Assembly (NCBI GenBank): GCA_965219705.1
Contig: OZ244789.1
Location: 1,922,001 to 1,986,000, forward strand
Source: JAJECS01 sp965219705
Lineage (GTDB): Bacteria; Chloroflexota; UBA11872
Direction: 5' to 3'
Length of the DNA: 64,000 nt
The position numbers were made by a program, and so were the translations under genes. Below are positions 1 to 7,500 of this stretch, in pieces. Each line of letters begins with the position of its first letter. The stretch's first letter is position 1. A model generated the notes under the pieces. That model was not told the origin of the DNA. It ran no database searches and worked only from the letters and a program-made list of their open reading frames with translations.

Positions 1-206
1 TCCTGAACGGGCAGCGGGGGGTGACGGCCGACACGGCGCTGCGCTTGTCGCGCTATTTCGGCACCACGCCGCAGTTCTGGCTGAACCTCCAGAAGACCTT
101 TGAACTGCGCGTGGCGGAGCTCAGGTCGGGACAGGACATTGTTGAGCGAGTCCGACCGCGAGTGCCCTCACAGGCTGCGGGGACTCATCCACCGCAAGCA
201 CACTGA
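1..206 (+). CDS. HigA-family addiction-module antitoxin, C-terminal part (5' truncated by window edge)
   Basis: Only the last 68 or so codons are present, in frame from base 3. The visible peptide has the HigA/XRE pattern V-T-A-D-T-A-L-R-L-S-R-Y-F-G-T followed by FWLNLQ, which is the end of the helix-turn-helix and the conserved dimer region of HigA-type antitoxins. Family proteins bind their own promoter and neutralise a RelE-fold mRNA interferase (HigB) encoded next to them; here the toxin, if any, lies before the window. The tail after LRSGQDIVERV is Pro/Arg-rich, so the last 15-20 residues may be read into non-homologous DNA. The family call is from recognised sequence; activity is unknown. 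Confidence 0.75.
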   Translation, partial: LNGQRGVTADTALRLSRYFGTTPQFWLNLQKTFELRVAELRSGQDIVERVRPRVPSQAAGTHPPQAH

Positions 207-265
207 GAATCCAAGCGGCGCAAGCTCCACCACCCCAAGCCTCCGGCGGCCCCCGTCAATCCGGT

Positions 266-292
266 GTAGGGGCGGTTCGCGAACCGCCCTAA
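266..292. repeat. REP-like palindrome, copy 1
   Basis: Near-perfect inverted repeat centred on TTCGCGAA with GGGCGG/CCGCCC arms. It lies just beyond the 3' end of the transposase gene on the minus strand. The same core recurs at 535-560, 924-949 and 9084-9108. Confidence 0.85.
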
Positions 293-297
293 CAGGC

Positions 298-855
298 TCA
301 CGTGCGGGTTTCCTGTATTTCGGGATTATATTTGTCCAACTCCCATTGGATCGGGTTATTGACGATGTATTCGCGAATATCGGTCAATTCCTTTTCGTTT
401 CGAACAATGTGTTCGAAATAGTTTCTCTGCCAGATTGGTTTGCCAGGGGTTAGACGGTCGAGGTTGATACGCTTCGTTGAGACGGTTTTGAATGCGCCAA
501 TGATCCTGCCGAGAGGTTTACGCGGCATTGATATGGGGGCGGTTCGCGAACCGCCCCTACCCTGATCGTCAATTGTGATGATGCCGTGCAGGTGATTTGG
601 CATCACGACGTATTCGTCCAACATCACATAGGGATGTCGCGCCGCCAGCCATTCCCACGAGTCTCTAACCAAATGCCCTATACCGTTCAGCTCGATTTCC
701 CCGTCCACGACAGTCCCGAACAAACATGACCGGTCGCGGACGACAACGGTCACGAAATAGGCCCCGGCCTGCGAGTAGTCATATCCCTGGAGCCGAACTG
801 AACGCCGACGGTGGACCCTGGAATCGTAGGGCGTCGCCGGCTTTTCCGATGGCAC
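298..855 (-). CDS. REP-associated tyrosine transposase (RAYT, IS200/IS605-like Y1 family)
   Basis: The 185-residue protein fits the RAYT family: an N-terminal R-R-S-V-R-L-Q-G-Y-D-Y segment, a strand YFVTVVVRDR, the HUH-type motif PNHLHGI near residue 86, and a downstream NYFEHIVRNEKEL segment near residue 144 supplying the candidate nucleophilic Tyr and alpha-helix. RAYTs are single-strand DNA nucleases thought to process REP palindromes. GC-rich palindromes flank the gene (266-292 and 924-949), and a third copy lies inside the coding sequence (535-560), where it reads GRGGSRTAP in frame without breaking the ORF. The gene has no IS-style second ORF (TnpB) beside it, as expected for a domesticated RAYT. 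Start chosen at the first ATG of the open frame. Confidence 0.85.
   Translation of the reverse strand: MPSEKPATPYDSRVHRRRSVRLQGYDYSQAGAYFVTVVVRDRSCLFGTVVDGEIELNGIGHLVRDSWEWLAARHPYVMLDEYVVMPNHLHGIITIDDQGRGGSRTAPISMPRKPLGRIIGAFKTVSTKRINLDRLTPGKPIWQRNYFEHIVRNEKELTDIREYIVNNPIQWELDKYNPEIQETRT
535..560. repeat. REP-like palindrome, copy 2, inside the transposase CDS
   Basis: The perfect core of the palindrome (536-557) lies in frame within the RAYT gene between the HUH motif and the catalytic Tyr region. It adds about nine residues (GRGGSRTAP) that are not part of the family pattern. Confidence 0.8.
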
Positions 856-923
856 GGCCTACATTCTCGCGGAGGGGTTCCGACCGCGCCGATCATACGT
901 CGCCGCCAATCCCGGTGAATCGA

Positions 924-949
924 TGTAGGGGCGGTTCGCGAACCGCCCG
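924..949. repeat. REP-like palindrome, copy 3
   Basis: Same GGGGCGG-TTCGCGAA-CCGCCC core as the copies at 266 and 535, on the 5' side of the transposase, so palindromes bracket the gene. Confidence 0.85.
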
Positions 950-992
950 GCCCTCAGGCGTCCGCTGGCCCGCACCGTCCGGGCAGTTATAC

Positions 993-1037
993 GGAAATTA
1001 GGAACCTTACAAGAAAATCCTAAGATCGCTAATTTCC
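993..1037. repeat. AT-rich inverted repeat
   Basis: GGAAATTAG (993-1001) is matched by CTAATTTCC (1029-1037) across a 27-base loop. It is unlike the GC-rich surroundings. It could form a hairpin or be a protein-binding site; there is no T-tract that would make it an intrinsic terminator. Confidence 0.5.
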
Positions 1038-1142
1038 CTAACCCAGCCCGGCGCGAGCCGCCATCGCCATCCGGCCGGCAGGTATGCAGCGCCCCCCACG
1101 GTCAGTCCCAGTGCCCCCCACAGTCAGTCCAAGCGCCCCTCG

Positions 1143-1173
1143 GTCATTCGAGCGCAGCGAGGAATCTAAGACG
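1143..1173. repeat. dispersed repeat with CGAGCGCAGCGAG core
   Basis: TCATTCGAGCGCAGCGAGG followed by AATCTAAGACG. This is the reverse complement of the element repeated at about 9138-9170, 9447-9480 and 9676-9708, and a variant lies at 14251-14281. Confidence 0.75.
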
Positions 1174-1510
1174 CCTGGGCACCGCGCGAGGGCCGTCTAT
1201 TCCCACAAGACGGGTCATAGCCATAGGCGCTCAAGCGATCCCGCGCCGCCTGCCGCTCCGCATCGCTGAAGAGCGGCTGCCACCGCTCCTGCACCACCAG
1301 CGCCTCCATCGAGATGTCCAGGCGTTCAAGCTCCCAGAGCGTGGCCAGACCTTCCTGCGGCTCAGGTGTCTTCAGCAAGCGCGTTGCCGTCGCCACTCCG
1401 CCATGCTCATGGATCATCCGCAGAAACCGGACAGGGTGATAGTCGAGGGTCAGCATCCACAAAATTGCTGAGGCGCTGCTAGCGCTTGAGCGCGAAGTGA
1501 AAGACCTCAA
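1166..1510 (-). pseudogene. remnant of an unidentified gene with a conserved-looking C-terminal domain
   Basis: The central part of this open frame reads like real protein: YHPVRFLRMIHEHGG, then RLLKTPEPQEGLATLWEL, RLDISMEALV, and a terminal RLSAYGYDP. This pattern resembles the C-terminal segment of a small conserved family that I cannot name with certainty. The first 20 residues (Ser-rich) and last 12 (Arg-rich) look like read-through into unrelated DNA. On the opposite strand 1449-1529 reads VSIHKIAEALLALEREV and ends KAAQDR before a TAA, also protein-like. The region therefore looks like a junction of two broken genes facing each other rather than one intact gene. Functional assignment is not possible. 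Confidence 0.4.
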
Positions 1511-1529
1511 GGCCGCACAAGACAGGTAA

Positions 1530-1813
1530 GACTCGCCTACCGCTGTGGTATTCTCGGGCTACCGGCGGGTAATCGCTTGCCTAGTGGGTGAGGCGCCTTC
1601 CAAGCGCACCCCACAGGGCTGACGCTCGCCGGTTATCCATTTGGCGCATAGCCTGACAAACTACGAACGCCGCTACACAACGCTACCCTGCGGAGCCGCC
1701 GGCCGGGCGACATCCGATGATCCGTGACCGCACGACTCGCGGTTATCAACACGCTCGAATACCCGAGGCCACACGTCGCTTGGATCGCGACGAAGCGGCC
1801 AATGAGGTGAATC
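1530..1813. other. intergenic stretch, nothing recognised
   Basis: Roughly 285 bases upstream of the TPR/HEPN gene with no protein-like frame on either strand and no copy of the repeat families seen elsewhere. It should hold the promoter of the downstream gene, but no clear -35/-10 pair stands out. Confidence 0.4.
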
Positions 1814-3409
1814 TTGAAGCCAGCAACAGTCTACAGCATCGGAGCATACAGCCAGGCCAAAGATGAGATCGAAGCCCTCCTCAGGAACGGCGATGCGCAT
1901 GGTGCAATTGCCTTCGCCGAATCCTTAGTCGCGGGTCCGGGACAAGAGGCGAATGTCGAGAGCCTTCGTGCGAGTGCCTATGTCGAGGGAGGTAGTCAGC
2001 TAGAGTGTCTCGACTTGTTGGAAAAGGGAGCGCAGATCTGGTGCAAACTCACACCCCATAACTCGGTGCACATTTCCTATAACCTTGCCAGCACGAAGCT
2101 GGAAATCTGGCAGCTTGCAGTCGATCAGCGTGGCCTTGCCACCGCATGGAGTGACAAGCGCAGTGAACTCCATGAGGCTCGAAAGCTATTCAAGTGCGTG
2201 GCAGATGACGAGAGCGCTCCGACCGAGTTGCGCCTAAAGGCCCACACAGATGTCGGAAACTCATACGATATTGTTGGCAGGCATATCGACGCTCTCTCTC
2301 ACTATGACCAGGCCCTCAGGATTGACCCATCGTTCGGCATGGCGCTCGGCAATCGTGGGCTTGCCCTTTTCTATGTTGCTCCACTTATGGGACCGCATCA
2401 GTCGCACGTGCTGGGTGAAGCCGCCGCTGATCTTGATGCGGCTATCCATAATCAACAAAGCGTATTGCAATGTGGTGGTCAATCGGCACTCGATCAATTT
2501 GTCAGATTGCGCAGCAAGATTCTCGAATCAGCGGGCCTGGACCAGCATTCTAGAGAATTGCATGCATCGCTCGAGGATCCGTATCTCAAATGGTGCCTAG
2601 ACAATCGGATTTTCTTGCATCCCTCGATGGCTTGTATCCACGATCAACTTGAAACGATGGATCCAATCTTTTTCTCCGGTATTAGATCCAGTCTCAATCC
2701 TGATGATTTGAAACTGACAAATGAGATCGTCGACGCATTTAATGCAGTAAAGCAGGACTATATTTCCGCGCGCTATCTCGCTTGGCTCGCATTTGCCGAT
2801 GAGAGCCCTATTCGAGAACACACACGCATGGTGACAAGGCGTACATCGTTTCTGGATACCCTTGGCTATATTCGCTGGGGTACCCGTACCGGAATCGCAG
2901 TCCAGGCTCACAGGGCTGCTGTAGATGTATTAGATAAAATCGCTTCGTTCGTGCATTTGTACTTACGATCTGGTCGTATACGTGATGTTTCGTTCCGCAG
3001 TTTACCGTATGCCAAGGCGTCTAGCAACGACCTTGATCAAATGATCGCCGGTCTAATAGGAGCGCCTGAGATCAACAGAGGGCTTATGGCGTTGACTGAC
3101 CTTAGCTCCGATCTGGTCAACCACTTACGGAAGGTTGTCCAGCGCAGGCATGCCGCGACCCATCGATTTCTTGTGATTCACAATGAAATGCCAGGTGAAT
3201 CGTCTGAATGGAGTGAACATACTAGTTGGATCGATCATGTAGAGGAATCTCTTTATCAGCTCCGGATGGCACGTAGTGCGGCTATATATCTGGCGCAAAT
3301 GATTGACATTCATGAAGAGTCATTGTCGACAGTAGATTCGTCGGGAGGATTGGTTATGCCGTGGTCGATCCCTCGCACTGATACGGACCTAATGGAATTC
3401 GGGGGATGA
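1814..3409 (+). CDS. TPR protein with C-terminal HEPN domain, LA2681-like family
   Basis: The 531-residue protein has an all-helical N-terminal half with at least one clear tetratricopeptide unit around residues 143-186 (AHTDVGNSYDIVGRHIDALS, then HYDQALRIDPSF). The C-terminal half contains a predicted HEPN bundle: RTSFLDTLGYIRWGTRTG and later RRHAATHRF, where R445 and H450 give the Rx4H ribonuclease motif, followed by VIHNEMP. This layout matches the LA2681-type HEPN proteins, predicted RNases linked to abortive defence. The gene stands alone, and its codon use is visibly more AT-rich than its neighbours, suggesting recent transfer. It starts with TTG at 1814, preceded by AATGAGGTGAAT; an in-frame alternative is not obvious. 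The domain call is firm; the substrate is unknown. Confidence 0.7.
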   Translation: MKPATVYSIGAYSQAKDEIEALLRNGDAHGAIAFAESLVAGPGQEANVESLRASAYVEGGSQLECLDLLEKGAQIWCKLTPHNSVHISYNLASTKLEIWQLAVDQRGLATAWSDKRSELHEARKLFKCVADDESAPTELRLKAHTDVGNSYDIVGRHIDALSHYDQALRIDPSFGMALGNRGLALFYVAPLMGPHQSHVLGEAAADLDAAIHNQQSVLQCGGQSALDQFVRLRSKILESAGLDQHSRELHASLEDPYLKWCLDNRIFLHPSMACIHDQLETMDPIFFSGIRSSLNPDDLKLTNEIVDAFNAVKQDYISARYLAWLAFADESPIREHTRMVTRRTSFLDTLGYIRWGTRTGIAVQAHRAAVDVLDKIASFVHLYLRSGRIRDVSFRSLPYAKASSNDLDQMIAGLIGAPEINRGLMALTDLSSDLVNHLRKVVQRRHAATHRFLVIHNEMPGESSEWSEHTSWIDHVEESLYQLRMARSAAIYLAQMIDIHEESLSTVDSSGGLVMPWSIPRTDTDLMEFGG

Positions 3410-3485
3410 GATTTCGGGTTAGAGTGCGAAGTTCCCGGCGCACGCACGGCGTGAGCCCAATCGGTACTGACGGAGTGACTTGTCC

Positions 3486-3660
3486 CTACACCGCCACGGC
3501 GGTCTCGGTATCTCTAGCCGCCAGCGCGTTCATATAGGTAAGGATAGGGTCTTTGGTGCGGTAGCGGCCGTCGAACCGGGCTTCGTTGTCGCGGCGGACG
3601 ATGGGTAAGGTGTCGATCACGTAGCCGGCGTCGGCGCGGTTGAGCCCGTATAGATGGAAG
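3486..3660 (-). pseudogene. orphan C-terminal fragment of a restriction-modification gene paralogous to the one at 4554-9011
   Basis: The minus strand encodes about 57 codons plus a TAG stop that align with the last 57 codons of the intact RM gene: FHLYGLNRADAGY, PIVRRDNEARFDGRYRTK and YMNALAARDT are shared with small changes. By eye about 40 of 57 residues are identical. Homology stops exactly at the HEPN stop codon (3662-3664). There is no start and no catalytic domain, so it is a relic, either of a former second RM gene or of a duplication that accompanied insertion of the MNT/HEPN pair. Confidence 0.8.
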
Positions 3661-3661
3661 G

Positions 3662-4048
3662 CTATGTTTGCGCGACTATGGCGGCGGCAATCTGTTCGGC
3701 AAGTGCAATGGCCTTCTCCGCCGCTTCGATGTCAGGCTCTTGGGCGGCTTCCGATGGATATCGTGCTGTCGCTACGTATGGGTTGAGGGTGACGGCAGCT
3801 GGCCTTAGGTCTGCGAAGGCGGGGTCCAGCCCCGTACAGAGATAAATGAGGTAGCCGAGGTCGTGGACAAGGCGAAACGGTACGCCGTGAGCGACCAGAT
3901 ATCCCTTCAGATACTTTTCGGCGCATTGCTGGGCGTGGTAGCAGGCCATCGCCGGCAGGGGTTGATCAGGCCCGAGCGCCCGTCGCGCGATCTCCAGGTC
4001 TTCGTCGGCTTTGGCGAACCAGGCCTGTTCAGGCGGCGCGTCGGTCAT
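3662..4048 (-). CDS. HEPN-domain protein, partner of the adjacent nucleotidyltransferase
   Basis: This 128-residue all-helical protein has the HEPN (PF05168-like) signatures: WFAKADEDLEIARRAL at residues 9-24, CYHAQQCAEKYLKGYL at about 36-51, LVHDLGYLI near 60-68, and the C-terminal YVATARYPSE. In MNT/HEPN modules the HEPN protein is the toxin or RNase and the nucleotidyltransferase is its antitoxin, which in characterised pairs AMPylates the toxin. Here the HEPN start overlaps the 3' end of the MNT gene by 20 bases, the usual order for such modules. No Rx4-6H is evident, so it may belong to the branch of uncertain RNase activity. Its stop abuts the orphan RM fragment. Confidence 0.85.
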   Translation of the reverse strand: MTDAPPEQAWFAKADEDLEIARRALGPDQPLPAMACYHAQQCAEKYLKGYLVAHGVPFRLVHDLGYLIYLCTGLDPAFADLRPAAVTLNPYVATARYPSEAAQEPDIEAAEKAIALAEQIAAAIVAQT

Positions 4049-4373
4049 AGAGGACTTTCGAGTCTTCCAGCATGCGGCTGATCATCGAGTTGGGGTCCTG
4101 GCGATACTTGGCGATCACGTTGGCCGAGCGGATCAGGACGTCTACGGGGAGCACGAAGCTCTCTGCGATTGCGAGGCGGATGGCGTAGCCCTCGCGGCCC
4201 TGTTCGTCGTTGTGCGGCAGCACGACCAGCAGGTCCAGGTCGCTGTTCTCGTCGGCCTCGCCGCGCGCGCAGCTGCCGAAGAGGATGACTTGCTCCGGCT
4301 CGAAGCGCTCCACGATGAGCTGCGTGACGGCTTGGATGGTGTCTCTGTTGAGCGGGTCTTCAACGATTCGCAT
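4029..4373 (-). CDS. MNT-type minimal nucleotidyltransferase, likely antitoxin of the HEPN partner
   Basis: The 114-residue protein carries the pol-beta nucleotidyltransferase signature: ILFGSCARGEADENSDLDLL, the GS-x(10)-DxD motif at roughly residues 32-47, with a third acidic residue in LPVDVLIRSA. Minimal nucleotidyltransferases of this size pair with HEPN proteins. The stop region overlaps the HEPN start by 20 bases, implying translational coupling on one minus-strand transcript. A GC-rich palindromic repeat (4427-4495) lies upstream, between it and the RM gene. Assignment to the MNT fold is strong; the antitoxin role and NMP transfer are inferred from family knowledge. Confidence 0.88.
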   Translation of the reverse strand: MRIVEDPLNRDTIQAVTQLIVERFEPEQVILFGSCARGEADENSDLDLLVVLPHNDEQGREGYAIRLAIAESFVLPVDVLIRSANVIAKYRQDPNSMISRMLEDSKVLYDRRAA

Positions 4374-4426
4374 GGGGAGACCTTTGCATAAATGGTCGAC
4401 ACCCTACGTCCAAACCGCGGATCAGC

Positions 4427-4495
4427 CTCACCGTCACCCTCACCCTAGCCCTCTCCCTTCAAGGGAGAGGGGATAGGTCTCTTCAAGGGAGAGGG
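4427..4495. repeat. CCCTCTCCC-type palindromic repeat
   Basis: Contains CACCCTCACCCTAGCC followed by an 11-bp-arm palindrome, CCTCTCCCTT-C-AAGGGAGAGG (about 4449-4471), then a second half-site CTTCAAGGGAGAGGG. The same family appears at 6088-6170, 6259-6325, 8349-8402 and 27062-27118. Here it separates the RM 3' end from the MNT start and could act as a transcription or stability hairpin. Confidence 0.8.
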
Positions 4496-4553
4496 AACAG
4501 GACTTGCTCTCCAATCTCTATTGCAGGGGCTACGCACAGGACTCCATGGGCGT

Positions 4554-7500
4554 CTACAGCGCCATGCGGGCGTCGGTGTCTCCCGCGGCCAGGGCGTTCA
4601 TGTAGGCAAGGATAAGCTCTTTGGTGCGGTAGCGGCCGTCGAATTGGGCTTGGTCTTCGCGGCGGACGATGGGGAAGGTGTCCAGGATGTAGCCGGCGTC
4701 GGCGCGGTCGAGGCCGTAGAGGTGAAAGTAGAGCGCGTCGAGGCGGGCGCGGAGGTGGTGGCGTTCTTCCTCGTCCCAGATGAAGGGCGGGCCGCCGTAG
4801 CCCAGGTCGCGTGCGAAGGGCTCCATGTCGTGGGCGGTGTAGGTGAGGCGCAGCACGTGGTCCCGCACCAGCTCGGCGGCGGTCATGTCGCCGAAGAGGC
4901 TGTCGTAGGCCTCGGGTGCGATGACGGGGAGCTGCTCGACGGCGTACCACGTTAGGTGGGTTGCCTGAACCTTCTGACGGGTAACGTAGTCGAAACCGAA
5001 GCTGTTTAGATTGGCCAACAGGCGTGCCGCAGTTTCCGTGTCATAGCAGTCGCCGTCTGGAATTAAGACCGGCAACGTGTGTCCGCATCCGACCCGCGGA
5101 ATGACAGCGGCGATCATGGTGCGAACGTTGGTCGATGCCGTTATGTCCTTGAAGCTGAGCACCCATTCGAAGTGCTCCAAAATTGAGCTCTCGTGTTGGT
5201 CAACCCAGTAGCGGGGAGTCGGTGCGAAAGCCGGATCCCGGTACTCGTCGTGCGAGGTCGTCTCGGGCTGCCCTGGTCGGAAAAGGTTGGACGCGCGCGT
5301 AACCACGCTAGCAGCGCGGTGATCGAAGGCTTGGACCATCTTGCCCTCGTACAGCGGCACGTACGTCTCGGGCCTCTTCTGCCATCGATTGCCCTGCACT
5401 GGATAGAACCCTTCGTCCTCCAGCTGTTCCGCACCTCGAAACAGGTGCGAATCGTTAGCCATGTGGAACATGGTGTGGTACTTGACCGGCCAGGCGCGGC
5501 GCTCCTCGCCGCTTGAGCGGTCCACCAGCACGGGGTGGTTTGCGTAGATACGGCGGGTGATTTCGGCGTCGCGGCGGGTGCGGAAGACGGGGGCGGTGCC
5601 GGTGTTGGGGTTCACCCGCGCGAAGTCGTCGGGCGCCAGCGGGAAGCAGCGGTTGGGGTCGTTGATCGTCGCGGCGTCGTGCAGGAAGAAGGCGCACTTG
5701 GTTTCGTCAAAGGCGCGCTTGGCGCCGCCGAAGATGAGCGCGCAGAACTTGAACCGTGAGTCGATGTCGGGGAAGAACGGCGGCAGGTCGGTGCCAAGGC
5801 GGCGGTTCTCGAAGTCGAATAGCCCGCCGACGCGCCCGCCGGTGGAGACGGTCTTGAAGAAGCGGGCGGCGGTCTTGTCGGCGTAGATGCCGGACGGGGT
5901 GAGCAGGCCCACGAAGCCGTCGGGCTTGACCAGGCCCATGGCCCGCTCCACGAACAGCGAGTAGAGGTTGATGTCGCCGCCGCCCAGCAGGGGGTAGTGG
6001 CCGGAGGCGCGGATCAGGCGGCCCAGGCTTTCCGCGCGTTCCTTGGCGGCATCGTAGGCGGCGACGAGGTTTGCGGCCGGATCACCCTCACCCTGACCCC
6101 CTCCCCAGCCCTCCCCCTTCCAGGTGGAGGGAGCAGAGGTCGAGGGAGAGGGGGTTGGGCCGGCGCCAGACGACGGGGCCTGGATTCCCGCCTTCGCGGG
6201 AATGACGGAGTGCGCGGGGTTGACGGAGGGGGACGCGGGGTTGACGGAGGGGGTCGGATCACCCTCACCCCAGCCCTCTCCCTTCGAGGTGGAGGGAGCA
6301 GAGGTCGAGGGAGAGGGGGTTGGGCCGGCGCCAGCCGATGGGGACTGGATTCCGGCGTTCGCCGGAATGACGGAGGGGGTTAGGGCGGCCTGGTCGCGGA
6401 GTTGCTTGATGGCGGCTTTGCGTGCGGCGGCGGTTGGGGCGCGGGCGATGGCGGGGTCGCGGGTGGCGAACCACTCGACCTCTTGCAGCTTGATGCGGTC
6501 CCAGGGCGGATTGCCGATCACGGCGTCGAAGCCGCCTTCGGGGCGGAAGCTCTGCCATCCACGCCACACGCCGGGGAAGGCGACTTCCCAGTGCAGAAAG
6601 CTCTCGCGCTCGGCGATGGACCGCGCCTGGGTCCAGCGGTCCGCGAACCCATGCCAGATGTCGTCCTGGGCAATGGACCCGTCGGCGGCGTCCGGGCCGC
6701 GCGCCAGCAGATCGAAGGCGATGCTTGACTCGCGCCCCAGCGCCTCGACCACCAGGCCCTCGACATTGGTCAGGGCGCGCTTCTTCAAACCGGCGGTCTG
6801 CCAGCGCATGCCGCAGAGAAAGTCCAGCACGCCGCGCAAGTCCGCCGTGGCGCGCTCGACGTCCTGGAACAACCCGGCCGACTGCCGCACCTCGGCCACG
6901 TCGGCGTCGGAGAGTTGCTCGATCAGATGCATGCCGTCGGTGGCGGCCTCGGCCCCGGCGATGGCGCTGCTGGCGCTGAGGCCGCCGAGCCGGTCGAAGT
7001 CCCGGCGCGCCTCCAGCACCCGCAGCCCCAGCAGCGAGTCGCCGCAGCGCAGGTGGTGGTCCAGGAACGACAACGGCGCGCCCACGGTGAAGCTGTGCAG
7101 CCACAGCGACACCTTGGCCAGCTCGACGGTCAGCGGATTCTTGTCCACCCCGTAGATGCAGCGCTTGAGCACCATGCGCCGGATGATGGTCTGGTCGCTC
7201 AGCTGTGCCTCGTCCATGACCCAGCTGGCATCTCGCGCACGTTGCAACAGGTCGCGCCGAATGGCCGCCACGCGCTCCACCAGCGGCGACTCGTAGGCGT
7301 CGTCGCCGTCCAGCCACTCCGGCACCGCGGGGACGTACTCGATCAGGTCGGCGACGTAGTCGGCCAGGAAGTCGACGGCGGTTACGAGAAAGTGACCGCT
7401 GCCCATGGCGGGGTCGAGCACCTTCAGCTCAAGCACCGCCTCGGCCGGGTCCAGCCGCCGCAGCTCGGCTCGGCGATCAGCTTTGGGCCGGCGGTCGCTC

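Larger units (their letters stand above)
856..1165. other. intergenic repeat-bearing stretch without a convincing gene
   Basis: About 310 bases between the transposase and the next remnant. It holds REP copy 3 (924-949), an AT-rich inverted repeat (993-1037), and two short imperfect direct copies of a C-rich CCCCCACxGTCAGTCC string near 1093-1130. Open frames here show no protein-like sequence. Confidence 0.6.

Noticed and set aside
1084..1269. 61-codon open frame on the plus strand
   Set aside because: Made of C-rich short direct repeats and a dispersed palindrome; Pro/Ser/Arg-rich translation with no family match.
4433..4495. intrinsic terminator of the RM gene
   Set aside because: Palindrome is strong but no T-tract follows on either strand; listed as repeat instead.
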